Positions 1 to 12,165 of a DNA stretch of 64,000 bases are shown piece after piece. The stretch's first letter is position 1. Each line of letters starts with the position of its first letter. The translations under genes were made by a program, and so were the position numbers. Origin of the DNA: Inia geoffrensis (Eukaryota > Chordata > Mammalia > Artiodactyla > Iniidae); assembly GCA_036417435.1 (NCBI GenBank), contig CM070899.1, positions 175,675,494 to 175,739,493 of the forward strand, in the 5' to 3' direction. A model generated the notes under the pieces. It was not told the origin of the DNA, made no database searches, and saw nothing but the letters and a program-made list of their open reading frames with translations.

Positions 1-1683
1 AATCAGAGATGACTGTCCAGCCCCTCTCTTCCTCCCCACCCCCCTTAAAATATATTATCCCCCTGCTAATTTCTTCTTAAAACCAGTTGTTTCAGCACCT
101 GGATATTGTAAACACAAAGGACCTAAGCCAATTTATATATCCTCTAAGTATATCAGTTTGAATTTGCATGTAAGGTTGGAAGACTGTTTTATAATTCAGC
201 AATTTTTCAAAATGAAAATGTGTTTTAGTATGGTAAGTGGTATTGGACAGTCCAATCAGAAGATAGTAGTTGGTGTTTTGAGAATCTTTGTTTAACTAAT
301 TTGTTTAATTATAGAAATAGTCTAGATAATTTAGGAATATTTTTATTATTTTGCTCAGACATGCTAAAATTGAATTATATTTATAATAAAATTAATATGT
401 AAACTTTAGGGCAATCCAGTTATTCTACCTGATAGAAAGTAAATCATAATCACATTTGTAATGAAATTTAAATTCTTTATTAATCTCATGTAAGTGATAG
501 CATCTTACCCTTTCAATGTACAAGTTAAGATAAATAAAAATGGGTGCAGGAACAGTATACTATACATATAGTAGCACACATTTTAAGGCTGTTTCTTTCT
601 ATTAATTCTCCCCTTCAATCAGGTCTACTTTACTGGAGTATAAATGTTTCCCCTAAATTCCAGTTCAGGGCAGAACCCTGTTAGAGGAAGGATATTGGGA
701 TATAGAATGGAGACTGGACATCAGGAAAAGGAAGAAGGGAAAGAATGAGGTGGGAGACTTGGCAAAAAATGGTGTTAAAAGTCAACAATGTTTGCTCTTT
801 CCCATTACTTTGAAAGTTTGCTCTTTACTGTGCTTTTAGTTTTCAGAAACTTTAGTTTGTATTTAGTAACAAGAATTGGCTCAAAATATAGAATTATTCG
901 TTTTCATTAACTCTTCAATGCTTTTTGTTTGCCCCACTGTTCCTCTGACTTCCTGACTGTGAATACTGTCATTATCACAAACCTACTTTTACAGACATGG
1001 AAAATTTCATTGATTCTGTATTAATTTAGAATTTTTTTAAACTGTTTTTCCCTAAGTTTTTTCTTGTGTTAAAAAAAATTATACAGTATGAAATGTATTT
1101 TTAATGGAAAATCACAATAGTAAACACTATAAAATAAACTATTAATTAACGTAGAAAAGCAAGGCTTGGAAATAATATTTATGAGTATCCTGCTATGTGG
1201 CAGGCACCTTTGTTAGATACAATAGTATACGTGGTTCCAATCTTTAAAATATTAATAGGCTGTAACCCCATTTTTTAAATAGGGAGATTCAAAGAGGTTA
1301 AAGCTCAAAGGACACATAGCACATGTGGGATCAGAACCCATGACTTTGTTAGTTGATTTTCCACACTACTGTGTTACTGCTTCTGTGGAAAAGTCAATCT
1401 GGGGGGATGGTTTCTACATTCATTCCTTATGAATCCTCCCTCAGAGGGGCACTTCTGTCTTTGTATACTGCTGAATTTAATATAAAGCAACTGAATGTTT
1501 AGCAGTAAATTCATGTATTTATATTATGCTGAAAAGTAGCCATGCTGACTTTTAGAAAAAAAAGAATAACCGTATATATGACCTTTTATCTCAGTTAAAA
1601 TTTCAAGTAAGAGGATATTATCTTAAGTGGGGGCCAAAAATTCATTTAGCTAATGCATCTTATTTTGTTTGTTTTAACTGCAG
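1..1683 (+). other. MLLT10: last intron of MLLT10 (3' part)
   Basis: This is AT-rich sequence with no exon I can recognise. It ends in a pyrimidine/T-rich stretch and a TGCAG acceptor at 1679-1683, just before the terminal coding exon. The only identifiable content is a MIR relic near 1.2-1.35 kb. Intron status is inferred from the acceptor and the exon that follows. Confidence 0.6.
1182..1355 (-). repeat. MIR SINE relic
   Basis: This reads as a reverse-complement MIR. It has a 'gtggcaggcacc' core, then an 'ccccatttttta' stretch, then 'agaggttaaagctcaaaggacaca', and ends in 'atcagaaccca'. The copy is strongly diverged, as expected for this ancient family. The boundaries are approximate. Confidence 0.65.
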
Positions 1684-1728
1684 AGACTTAGTGATAAAAC
1701 TGGGCCTGTTGCTCAAGAAAAAAGTTGA
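1684..1728 (+). CDS. MLLT10: MLLT10 (AF10) terminal coding exon, C-terminal 14 codons and stop
   Basis: After the TGCAG acceptor the frame reads RLSDKTGPVAQEKS and then stops at TGA (1726-1728). I recall this as the C-terminus of AF10, but the identification rests on memory of a short peptide plus synteny: DNAJC1 lies tail to tail downstream, as in the human 10p12 region. AF10 is a nuclear PHD-finger protein that works with the histone H3K79 methyltransferase DOT1L and is a leukaemia fusion partner. None of its recognisable domains (PHD fingers, leucine zipper) are in this window. The exon start is set by the acceptor; codon phase 0 at the start is inferred from the match. A long non-coding tail with poly(A) signals follows, which fits a terminal exon. 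Confidence 0.72.
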   Translation, partial: RLSDKTGPVAQEKS

Positions 1729-3069
1729 CACTAGAGAAACATCTAGAAATGGACTATCCTGCTATTCTAGCACTTCATCTGGCTGCTGTTGCAGTCCCCT
1801 TACTACACCTATGAAGAAATGCAACAAGAAACCAGCTGCACGACAAAGGATTAATTGCCCCAAGAGCATTCTTGTAAGGCTTTGATTGATTTTCTTGTTG
1901 CTTTGTTGCACTGAAATGGAATTCCCATATCCCCCACCCCTCACCCACATTTTTTGAATTTTGAAAGAAAATTTAATAGCTAACTTTTGTCATTGAAGTA
2001 ATTTACATGCAATGAGTTTATCAGCCTAAGAGGAATTTAATATAGTTGGTGTACAACTAATTTTGTTATAAATTGGCAAGATGAATAGCAAAACTAAAGA
2101 CTTGTTCCATTTTTAAACCATTTGATTTTAATGTAAAAGTTGGAACATGAAATATGATCTTTTGTTTGGGTTACAGTATGCTTGCTCTGTGAGTCAAAAC
2201 AAATTTCAAGGAACTGTCTAATTTCTTCTATTGGAGTTTTATTGGTTAAATATTACAAATAAATAGGTAATCCACTTGGACTTGGCAATCTTTATTATGA
2301 AAATTTCCTTTCTAATGGGATTTGGCCAATTTTGGTAATCAAGTTAGGATGGTAAATGTCTGCTTCTGCTAAAGGTAATTTTCTTTTGCTAAATGCTTTT
2401 TCTTTAGTGTTAAGACCTACTCATATTTTAAAGAAAGCTTGAGTTCAGTGATTTCTAAGGCTGCTGAGGGAACCAGCTCAATTCAAAGTGAAAGAGGGGC
2501 CACTCTGAAACTGCTGGTAGGGTTTGGCCTGAATCAAGTGCCTGTTGGTACCTGCCTTGTGCTGAAGTGGCTCTGGACAGCTGAGCCTGCGCTCTCAGTT
2601 CTTGGGAGTAGTAGGGACAGTCGGCGTTGCACCAGCAGCCTTCCCCATGGTTCTGCCTTTATTAAGAACTTTCTATGCCACTGTAGCTAGCTCAGGCAAA
2701 ACTATTACCTGGGTATTTATCCACTAATGAGTCACAAGAAAAATGAGTGGATTTGGTAAGAATTTTCTTTTTTTCTTAAGTTAGACAACTACCCATTATT
2801 GACAATGATTTGAAACAAACAAAACAAGACAAAAAACCCACCACTGCAGTTCCTGAAACAGGTGAAATCTGTATTACAGCCCTTCCATGTTGGGTATCCC
2901 CACTCTTGGTATGACAGTATAGCAGAGTATAAATTAAACAATTGGGGATGTAGTCATTGAACTATTCTTAAATGTGTGAATTATTAGTGGAAAAGACCCA
3001 GCTGTAATTAGACCTCCACTGTGTACTTAGCTGGAAGAACATGTTAATTCTGCAATATGTCTCTTGGTT

Positions 3070-3075
3070 AATAAA
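3070..3075 (+). promoter_or_regulatory. candidate proximal poly(A) signal of MLLT10
   Basis: A canonical AATAAA lies within the inferred MLLT10 3' UTR. Within about 45 bases it is followed by T-rich sequence ('tcatttctgtaaa', then 'ggttttgtg'), a plausible downstream element. Use is not demonstrable from sequence. Confidence 0.4.
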
Positions 3076-3416
3076 CATTGCACAGTTCTTACCTCATTTC
3101 TGTAAATAAGGTTTTGTGAATCTGTTTTGTATTGTGAAAAATTCATAAGATAACATTGATATTTTGATTTGTAATATTTCTAATTGGTAGATTTAATTGA
3201 AAAGTAAAATTAATTTATTTTTATATGTTCAGGGGAATTTTAAAGAAAGTCAAATCTTTTGTAGATAATTAAAAAAAATCGGTGTGGTTTATTTTACTTA
3301 TTTAACCCACTGGTTGTTATTCTGTAACAATTTGTATAAATGGTAAATTTTGAATGTGTTGTTATTTTACTTAGATGTAAAATTCCACATGTATTAAAAT
3401 GTACAAAGTTTTTGTT

Positions 3417-3422
3417 AATAAA
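3417..3422 (+). promoter_or_regulatory. candidate distal poly(A) signal of MLLT10
   Basis: AATAAA is followed about 12-30 bases later by 'gtttataactctgcc' and a T run. It is the last AATAAA before the L1 relic, so it is the natural end of the MLLT10 transcript. Confidence 0.5.
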
Positions 3423-3455
3423 ATTTAATAATGTTTATAACTCTGCCTTTTTTTC

Positions 3456-6250
3456 CAGTTTTATTAAGATATACTTGACATACAGTACAGTATAAGTTTA
3501 AGGTGGACAGCATAATAATTTGACTTACATATATTGTGAAATGATTACCACAATAAGTGTAGTTAACATCCATCATCTCATACAGATACTAAAAAAAGAG
3601 AATGACAAAAAAAGTGTTTTCCTTGTGATGAGAACTCTTAGAATTTACTCTCTTTAACCACTTTCCTGTATATCATGTACAGCAGACTTAACGACAGTCA
3701 TCATGTTGTACTTTTACAGTCCTAGTACTTATTTATCTTATAACTGGAAATCTGAACTGTTTGACCACCTTTGTCCAGTTCCCTCTCCCTCAACCCCCAC
3801 CTCTTTTCTATGAGTTAAATTTTGTTCTTTTAATAAGATTCCACATATGAGATCATACAGTATTTGTCTTTCTCTGTTTGACTTAATTCACTTAGCACAG
3901 TGCCTTCAAGGTCCATCCATGTTGTCACAGTAGCAGGGTTTCCTTCCTTTTTTATGGCTGAATAATATTCCATCATACATCATATGTATGTATGTATATG
4001 TGTGTGTATAGACACATACATATATATACACACACAAATACATACAGACTCATATACCACAACTTCATCCATCAGTGGACATTTAGGTTATTTCCATATC
4101 TTGGCTGTTGTGAGTAATGCTGCTATGAACATATAGGGGTATAGATATCTCTTCAACATAAGTGGTTTTGTTTCCTTTGGATATGTTCCCAGAAGTGAGG
4201 TTGCTGGATCAGATGGTAGTTTGATAATAGCCATTCTAACAGGCATGAGGTGATATCTCATTGTGGTTTTGATATGTATTTCCCTGATGATTAATGATGT
4301 TTGAGGAACTTTTCAAGTGACTTTTCATGTATCTGTTGGCCATCTGTATGTCTTCTTTGGAAAATGTCTATTGAGGTCCTTTGCCCATTTTAAAATTGGA
4401 TTATTTGGTTTATTTTTGTTTTTTTCTGTTGAGTTGTCTGAGTTCTTTATGTATTTTGGATATTAATCCCTTATCAGATACATGATTTGCAAATATTTTT
4501 TCCCATTCTATAGGTTGTCTTTTTCAGTTTGTTGTTATATCTTCTTGATGGTTTGACCCCTTTATCATTATATAATGACCTTCTTTGTCTCTTTCTATCA
4601 TTTTTAGTTTACAATCTATTTTGTCTGATACATGTAAGTATAGCTACCTCTCCCTGCTTCTTTTTGGTTAGTTTTACTTGAGATGTCTTTTTCCATCACT
4701 ACACTCTCAGTTAATTGTCTTAAAGGCTAACGCAAGTCTCTTGTAGGCAGAAGCATGTTGTTGTATCTTGTGTTTTTATCCATTCAGTCATTCTTTTTAT
4801 TTTTATTGGAGAATTTAATCTATTTTTGTTTAAAGTAATTATTGACAGGTATGGACTTGCTATTGCCATTTTGTTCATTGTTTTCTGGCTGTTTTGTAGA
4901 CCCGTTGTTCCTTGTTCCTTATCCTGCTATCTTTCTGTGTTTTGATGTCTTTGGGTACCAGTATGCTTTGACTTCTCTATCATGTTCTTTTTGTGTAATT
5001 ACTACAGATTTTTCCCATGTGGTTACATGAATCTTACATAAAATACCTTAAAATTATAACACACCCTATTTTAAAATGACAGCAACTTAGATAGCTGTCC
5101 TAAGCTTCACACTTTTACTTCTCCTCCCCTCACATTTTATGTTACCGATATTACAGTTTACATATTTTTCATATTGTGTATCCAATAACAGATTTTCAGT
5201 TATGATTCTTTATACTGTTTAACTTTTAGAGTTGTAAGTGAATCATGCACCACCATTACCACATTACAGAATCTAATTTTGAACGTATATTTACCACTAT
5301 CATTGAATTTTATGGTACCTTCTTACATTGTATAATGTTAATTAGCATCCTTCTACTTCCACTCCACTCCCTTTAGGATTTCTTGTAAAGCAGGTCTCCT
5401 GGCGATGAGCGCCCCCACCTTCTGCTTGTTCAGGACAATCTTTATCTCTCCTTCATTTCTGAAGGACAGTTTTGCCTGATACAGGCTTCTTGGTTGACAG
5501 TTTCTTACTTTCAATATTTCGAATGTATCATCCCATCTCTCCTGGCCTGAAGTTTCTTTTGAGAAATCTGCTTATGGGGTTTCCCTTGTATGTAACTTCT
5601 CTGTTGTCTCTTGTTGCTTTCAAAATTATTTGTCTTTGACTTTTGATATTTTTAATGTGTTTCAGTGTAGCCCTATTTAGGCTCAACCTGTTTGGGGTCT
5701 ATTGGGCCTCATGGATCTGTTAATTTCTCTCCCCAAGTTTGGGAAGCTTTTTCACATTATTGCTTTGAACATACTTTCTGTCCCTTTCCCTTTCTTTTCT
5801 CCTGAAATTCCCATAATGCAGATATTGGTTCTTTTGATTGTGCCCCATAAGGCTTTCTTCACTTTTTCTTTTTTTTTTCCTTTTGCTCCTCCGACTGGGT
5901 AATCTCAAATGTCCTGTCTTCTAGGTCATTGATTGTTTCTCCTGCATGGTTGTCTGATTTTGAAGCTCTCTGTTGAATGCTTCAGTTCAGTCATTGTATT
6001 TTTCAGCTCTAGGATTTTTGTTTGCTTTTAATGGTTTCTGTTTCTTTGTTCAACTTCTCATTTTGTTCACATATTGTTTTCCTAATTTTGTTTAGCTGTG
6101 TGTCCTTGTAGTTCACTAAAGTTCAAGAGGATTATTCTGAATTCTTTGTCTGATAGTTCATAGATCTCCATTTCTTTAGCATCAGTTACTAGTCTACTTT
6201 GGTGGTGTCATGCTTACCTGAATTTTTGTGATCCTTGATTCCTTATGTTG
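3456..6250 (-). mobile_element. L1 (LINE-1) relic, antisense, internally deleted
   Basis: Read on the - strand, this starts at the right with an ORF1-like region (about 5.34-6.25 kb). It continues with ORF2 endonuclease-like sequence (about 4.54-5.3 kb), then jumps to the ORF2 C-terminus and 3' UTR (about 3.46-4.53 kb). Most of the reverse-transcriptase region is missing at the joint near 4.54 kb. The typical antisense L1 landmarks are visible, such as 'ttgctggatcagatggtag' at about 4.2 kb. All frames are broken by stops and the copy is old. A block of TATG/TGTG simple sequence (3980-4050) lies inside the 3' part. The internal limits are estimates. Confidence 0.8.
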
Positions 6251-7800
6251 GTATCTGAGCATTTGAGTAAGTGGGCTCCTCTTCCAGATTTTACAGGTTC
6301 ATTTTGGCAGAGACAGTTTATCACCAGTCAGCCCTATTGGGGTTTCTGGATGTGTCTGCCGGTAATGTTTGTGGGCAGGGGGGTCCCTGCTATATCAGGG
6401 TCTACTTTGAGGCAAGGCCACTGCCCAGAACCCTGAGGTGGGGGGCAGGGGTGGTGGTGCTGCTGAGAGCACTTGGATAGGAAAGGTGGCTTGTTTCCCT
6501 GCCCTAGTAAGGCTGCAGGATGGGCTTTGTTGTTGCCTGGGGTCTCTGGTCAGGCTCATCAGACTGTCAGGACGGGGTACTCTACCCAGTATTAAGCAGG
6601 GCTCTGAGTTAGCTTCCCTCCCTGGCGGGGCAGCATTGTTTGGGGGCCCTAATTAGGCTAAACTATGCGCTAAATTCCCTGGTCAGACAGGGCTGCCGGT
6701 GTTGCTCTGCAGACAGGGAAGCACAGGCTGTGCCACTGTAAGCACGGCTCTCAGATGGGCTACACAGCTTGCTGTGTGCTCTGGGCAGGCTTCCTGGGTG
6801 AGAGGGCCGGCAGCTGTATTCAGCAGTGGGTGGGGCTACAAATTAGTTCCCCTGCCCAGGTGGAGTGGGAGAACTGGCTCCAAGACAGGTAAGGCGCTTC
6901 GTGGTCTCGACTCAAGCCGACCGGTGTCTCAAGTTTCCTGGCTGAACAGGGCCGCTGGATCTGCTCGTCAGAGCTCTGCCCCTGCTGGACTGGGCTCCAG
7001 GGCTCCAGCAGGGGTGGGCGGTGCGGCCCTGCCGGCGTTGCGGCCGCCTTCCTGGGCAGGGGGCCGCGGAGCTCCACTCGGCGGCGGGCGGGGCTGTGAG
7101 AGAGCTGCCGTTCGGCGCCCTCGTGCCCGCGTCCCAGCTGCCTCTCCGGTGGGCGGGGCTCCGAGTAAACTGCCGCCCTTGCGGGGGCAACAGCTGGCTC
7201 CGGGCCCCCAGGCCCACACCCTGCGCCCTGCCGGGCTACCTGGTCGGACGTGCTGATGCAGGCGGGCAGAGCCGCTGGCAGGGACTGTCACTTGGGCTCA
7301 GCAGGTAGGAGCTCGGTCGGCCGAGTGCCGGTTGTCGGAAGCCCCACGGTCTTCTCCACCACAGATGCCCAGGGGTCGAGCCCCGCAGCTCCCCCGGTGA
7401 CGCGGCGGGGTGGAACTGCAGTAGGGGGCTCCCGTGAAAGCAGCCCACAGTACTGGGGCGAGGGTGCTAGATGTCCGCCGGAGGAGAGGTGGGCTCAGGG
7501 GTCCTGCTGGGCGGTGCTGGGCGGGCCTGGGACGGCTCCTCTGACTCTGCCAGGTGAGGTGCGTCGTGGTCTCCGTGGTGCCGGCGGTGCTTCAGCCTCA
7601 CGCCCGTAGTCTAGGATTTTCTGAGGGGTGTGTTGTCCATGAACAGTTGTTCGTTGTTCTTATGAGGGCAGTGAGGTCAGGAAGGACCTGTATCACCAGC
7701 TTGGTGACGTTCGTTCTTGTTTTGAGAAGATGGCGCTCCTGAGGCCGTTGGTGCCTCGTGACGTTCGCTCCAGGAGCCTCTGGGCGCTTTGTGCTTCGGC
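6250..7800 (-). mobile_element. GC- and CpG-rich block, probably the 5' UTR/promoter end of the preceding antisense L1
   Basis: Base composition changes sharply from AT-rich ORF1-like sequence to a GC-rich block dense in CG dinucleotides, especially 6.95-7.6 kb. Loosely repeated units recur, such as 'ccctggtcagacagggctg' and 'tcctgggcagg', with 'gggcggggct' boxes. It directly continues the L1 ORF1 end, so a 5' UTR with internal promoter is the simplest reading. I cannot match it to a named L1 subfamily by eye. The many overlapping open frames here (up to 185 codons) are a consequence of high GC and lack of stops, not of coding. Confidence 0.5.
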
Positions 7801-8097
7801 AGCAGGGTGGTTCCATCTTGAGGTTATTTAAGCTCGCTCGGGAGTAGACACTGTGCGGCGGCCGAGAACACCACCTTGTGTCCGACTCTTAGACATCATT
7901 AGGTGAGACAGAGAGAGCCCTGCAAAACTGCGGCAGCGGAAAGAGGAAGGAAATAATCGCAGTGAAGATGAAAGGAAGGTAAATTCTGGATGAGAATTAC
8001 AGCACATCAGTAAAGCTGTATTCATACTTGGTAAAGAGTAAATTCTTGTTTTACACAGTTAGCTTTAATCAGAGGCATTTAAATAAAAGAGAAACCC

Positions 8098-8190
8098 AAG
8101 TGGTTCCCGGCTCTCAGTGTGCATCAGGATCACCTTTGGGCCTTGCAAAGGTTCAGACTTAATTGTACCAGAATATACCTCATCTGTGTA
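8098..8190 (+). repeat. possible MER5-like hAT relic
   Basis: The segment 'caagtggttcccggctctca' followed by 'gcatcaggatcacctttggg' resembles the widespread MER5/Charlie-derived element. The match is short and diverged, and the family is uncertain. Confidence 0.3.
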
Positions 8191-8944
8191 ACTGGGTCCT
8201 CTTAATTAAGAGTTGAATAAACAAGGAAAACTGGTTTAGGCTTTTAACTTTACTAAGCGCATTTTAGGTTCCTGGGAAGACTTCCTTTTTGATACACGAA
8301 TAGAAAAATGATTATCTCATTCTGCAGTCTTGTCTCCCGAGGGCTGAGGACTCGCCTTCCTCCAGAGGGCCAGTGCCTCGTCACTGTTAGCCGCCGCCTC
8401 AGTCTTCACTCTCCCAGCCCTCCACAGCACGTTACCCGGCGGTGCATCTTTTCAGTTCTTAAACACGTGTCACTTGTCTGGGCTCTTGGCTTGTGCCTGT
8501 GTCTTGGTGTGGCTCCACATGCTTAAGCCGCTGTTGGAACTTGCCCAAGGTGCTGGGCAGCCTCGTCCCCCCACCACATGAAATGCACCTGGGCTGCTGC
8601 TCCCTGCTTCCCTGTTGGGTTTTGCTCTGAGACATTTCTGAGCAGCTACTGCTCGTTGCCCAGCACAGACCCTCGGGCAGGGGTGCTCTGCATGTGACTC
8701 GGGATGCCATGGGCTGGTTCCCATCTGGATTTCTTTGCAGAAGTGCTGTGGGAGCGTGCTGGGTCGTAGGGTCAAGAGCAGGCGCTGGGCGGGAGGGCTG
8801 AGAACGCAGGTCGCCAGGTGGCTTTCTTAAGCGCTCCATCAACCAAGCAGAGGACAGAATGACCACTGCCCGTGGACACTCCCCAAGACAGCAGAGGCCC
8901 TGGCATTGTAGACAAAAGGTGCCTCATGACGGAATTTTGCTTTT
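8191..8944. other. intergenic stretch without recognisable features
   Basis: This is mixed-composition spacer between the MLLT10 end and the first CHR-2 SINE. Open frames exist on both strands (for example 8459-8866 -), but they show no domain, no splice context and no codon signal that I can defend. Confidence 0.5.
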
Positions 8945-8959
8945 AAAAGTAGGGGATGG

Positions 8960-9160
8960 GGCTTCCCTGGTGGCGCAGTGGTTGAGAGTCCTCCTGCCAG
9001 TGCAGGGGACACGGGTTCGTGCCCCGGTCTGGGAAGATCCCACATGCCGCCGAGCAGCTGGGCCTGTGAGCCATGGCTGCTGAGCCTGTGCGTCCGGAGC
9101 CTGTGCTCCACAATGGGAGAGGCCACAACAGTGAGAGGCCTGTGTACCGCAAAAAAAAAA
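8960..9160 (+). mobile_element. CHR-2-type SINE
   Basis: The element begins 'gcttccctggtggcgcagtg', carries the tRNA-derived B-box-like 'gggttcgtgcccc', and ends 'cctgtgtaccgc' plus an A run. A target-site duplication of about 14 bp flanks it (8946-8959 and 9161-9174, 'aaagtaggggatgg'). The family is tRNA-derived and typical of cetaceans and close relatives. It sits in the MLLT10-DNAJC1 spacer. Confidence 0.93.
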
Positions 9161-9174
9161 AAAGTAGGGGATGG

Positions 9175-11884
9175 ACTCTTGTTTCGAATTTGACAACTCT
9201 CAGTGAGACACATACCATTAATCTTAAACTTCGCTTACTGGAAACAAAACACACATTGATGAAAACCACTTTTGGTGTACATCACACTAGGCCTTTCCAA
9301 ATGAAATAGTTGTGAACTTTTGTAAACATTGGGAAGCCGTTAGATTTTTTCAGATAATTTTACCTTGTTAAGAATTCATGCCAACTGTTGTTCCACTTAC
9401 AGTCCCACCCCTCACCTTGGTATTGGCAACAAAGGAAATGTCTCTTTCATACCCATCACTGAATGTTTACAATCCCGTAAATTCAGTAAAGACTTCAGTG
9501 AACTGTGAGCTGCCTTTGGTCACAGTTCAGGCTTGGTGAGTCTGTCCTCAGGGGCAGAGCCCGGGTGGTGCTGGGACATCCTTGCAGCTGTGGCCACTCT
9601 GACCCCCAGACCTCTGGCTGCTTTGGGCACAGATGCAGAACTGGGGAACAGACAAACTGAACTGAACTGGTTTGAAGGTTCAGATGAGATCAAATGGAGG
9701 GTGGGGAAGAAAGGCACGTTTGGGTCCCGTGGGAGAAGTGACCCCCAAGTAGGATCCGGAAACTGCAGCGGTGTTTCGACCAAGCTAAGGCTTTTAGGGG
9801 CAAGGAATGAACAGACTCCATCGCTGGCTTTGGGCTGGAGATGCGTTGTCTTGCTTCTTGGTTCTGTGGGAGGGCTTCTAACCTCTGCTTCCCAGGGAGG
9901 GGACCCAGAGGGGCAGACTTCCCAGCCTTGCTGCAGTACTAGACGTGAGGGAGGCACCAGGCTTCCTCAGCAGAGAGGATGATGGTTGGCTCGGGCACAG
10001 GGAGGCTGGTCCCCATCAGACCAGTGCAGGCGGTACAGGCAACAGCCGCGAGGAGGGTGTGCTGGAGGCTGGCCCTTGGGGACCCTGAGGTTTAGAAGGC
10101 AGGTGGGAGATGAAGCGCCTGTACAGGGATCTGAGGACGGGCCGGGAGGGCTCCCCGTTGTCTTGAATTACACGCACTTCATTCCCGAAAAACTTGAGGC
10201 TGCAGAAAGTTGAAAGGTGACACCGCCCGCTGCTCGTCAGGACTGAAGGTCCAACCTGAAAACGCCTCCTGGATCCAGTGCTTAGAAAGTGACGTGACCA
10301 GGAGCGGTTTGGGTGACGTGAGTGGCAGTGGTCAGGGAGGATGGGTTGCACAGCCAGGCCAAGCGAGGAAAGGAGGCACCTTGCAGTTGGCGGCTGTGAA
10401 TGCACAGCGTTCTGGCTGTGCTGGTCCTTCTGAAGTTTGAAGCAAGACGTTCACTTTTTTGCTGATGGAGTTAATTTGGTTTCCCTCGAATTCTGATTGA
10501 TGCATCTGCTGTTTTTCACTTGGCTCACTGAACAAGCAGACGGATTAATTAGGAGATTTTACATTTTTGGCATCGCCGCTGCTCCTGCCGCAGCCATCTC
10601 GCTGGTTCTCCCCCTCCTCCCGGAGCAAGTATGGACAGGTGTTTCCGCAGCTGAACCCTTCGTGTGCGGGCAGCCTGTGAACAAAATAAGGTGCAGAGTT
10701 TCTTTGCAAACTCTTGGCCTGGTGCAGTGGTTCTCCTCCCTCCAGCCGCCTGTGAAGGCGGAGTGTGGACTGGGGTCCTGCCCTGGGTGTCTGAGGGCTC
10801 CGGTGAGAAACTGCTGGGCCGTCAGGCTGCTCTCCCTGCCCTTCCCAGGCCCTCTGCCCCGCCCCTCTCCTGACGCCCCCCCCCCTCCTTCCCAGGCTCT
10901 GGGCGAAGCCTCGCAGCTGCCCATCGTGGGCCTTGCGACTCTTTCAAGAACTGGCCTCTCCCAGCTGCGGATCAGGTGGCCTTGTTGTTCACCCCGATGT
11001 GAGCCTTTGACACTTCAACCGCAGGCGTCAGTGCTCGGTCTTGGGTTTTATTGGGGGCCCAGGGTAGCTCTGTGGCCTTCAGCATCGCAGTGGGCAGGCC
11101 CCTGACCTTGTAAAGTCGGCCCTCCCTGCCCGCAGCTCTCACAGCTTCGGGCTTCTCAGGTCCTTGGAAGCTTCTTTACTTTCTTCTGATTTACGACCCG
11201 TGTTTAACTCCTCCCTCAGAACAGTCTTTCTCCATGACTGCAGCCCTCGGTCTGGTTTGGAGTTAATGTCCAAGCCAAGACCCAGAAGGAGGTACCAAGC
11301 GGCCTGGCCTCACCCCAGGCTTTGCTCCTGGAGGAGGTGGCCCCTCCGGCCACTCAGCTGGCTGCAAACAGCTGCTTTCGCTGCTGCCAGGCTGGTGCTG
11401 AGCGGTGGCGGGGGTGGTGGGGGTGGGGGGAGAGGTATTTGGAGCTGACTGGTCCCAGGATTAAAGCAAGTTTGGGTTCAAGTTTGGGTTCATCATCACC
11501 CACCCCAGGCCAGAATCGGCCTCTCTCCTGTTATGGAAACACAGCCCCAGGCAAAAACGTCCGCATCCAATGCTTTGGTTCCAGTTTTAACATAACAGGA
11601 TAGATCTTAGTTTAGCCAGAGGAGAGTTCCAAGGGAGTTTCCTATGCCAGGCCTCTTAAAAACAGGAGACCAGCTTGGGTCAGACGTCTGGAGGCATCTA
11701 GTTGTCACAGCAGGAACATCATCCTTTGTGAGACAGATTGGAACCAAGATAATTTGGGATAAACAATTTGATATTTTATCTTAAATTTTACAAAAGATTT
11801 CTTTTTGAGTTACCACAGAAAAGAAAGCATGGCAGAGATTGTTCGTGTTCCTTTGTAACTTAGGACATACAAAATTAGAAAACG
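9175..11884. other. intergenic spacer, no supported gene
   Basis: The sequence is moderately GC-rich, particularly 9.5-11.5 kb, with open frames up to 202 codons (10497-11105 +). I see no conserved domain, no splice-bounded exon and no repeat I can name. A short G-rich run sits at 11403-11431, and a 12-bp unit ('caagtttgggtt') is tandemly doubled near 11466-11489. A lncRNA cannot be excluded, but nothing supports one. Confidence 0.5.
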
Positions 11885-12165
11885 ACTCAGACTAGAAAAC
11901 AAACTTCTGGTTACCAAAGGGGAAAGGGGGTGGGGAGGGATAAATTAGGAGTTTGGGATTAACAGTTACTAACGACTGTATATAAAGTAGATAACAAGGT
12001 CCTACTGTATAGGATAGGAACTGTATTCAATATCCTGTAATAAACTATAATGGAAAAGAATATGAAAAATAATATATATATATGTGTGTATGTATAACTG
12101 AACCACTTTGCTGTGCTTCAGGAACTAACAGCATTGTAAGTCAGCTATACTTCATTAAAAAAGAC
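11885..12165 (+). mobile_element. L1 3' end, sense, 5'-truncated
   Basis: The sequence matches the cetartiodactyl-type L1 3' UTR. It has 'gttaccaaaggggaaagggg', later 'gtcctactgtataggatagg', then 'ctgaaccactttgctgtg', and ends near 'cattaaaaaaga'. It includes an internal TA-rich tract (12070-12095). Only the last 280 bases or so of the element are present. Confidence 0.75.

Larger units (their letters stand above)
1729..3440 (+). other. MLLT10: MLLT10 3' untranslated region (inferred)
   Basis: This is unique-looking AT-rich sequence from the stop codon to just past a canonical AATAAA at 3417-3422. No open frame here is credible. An L1 relic starts immediately after the putative cleavage region (about 3.45 kb), so the UTR seems to end at the repeat boundary. 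A shorter UTR using the AATAAA at 3070-3075 is also possible. The small open frames inside (for example 2439-2690) lack any support. Confidence 0.55.

Noticed and set aside
1684..1885. coding extension of the frame at 1691-1885
   Set aside because: It is out of phase with the MLLT10-like peptide, which stops at 1726-1728. The rest lies in the inferred 3' UTR.
6699..7256. 185-codon + strand open frame and several overlapping frames on both strands
   Set aside because: The block is CpG-rich, so stop codons are rare by composition. The frames overlap on both strands and have low-complexity Ala/Gly/Pro/Arg content.
8960..9160. tRNA gene call in the CHR SINEs (here and at the other copies)
   Set aside because: The A/B-box-like text reflects the tRNA origin of the SINE. 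The copies have A tails and target duplications and do not form a tRNA gene.
10497..11105. 202-codon + strand open frame in the intergenic spacer
   Set aside because: No recognisable domain and no splice context. An equally open frame exists on the opposite strand (10559-10924).
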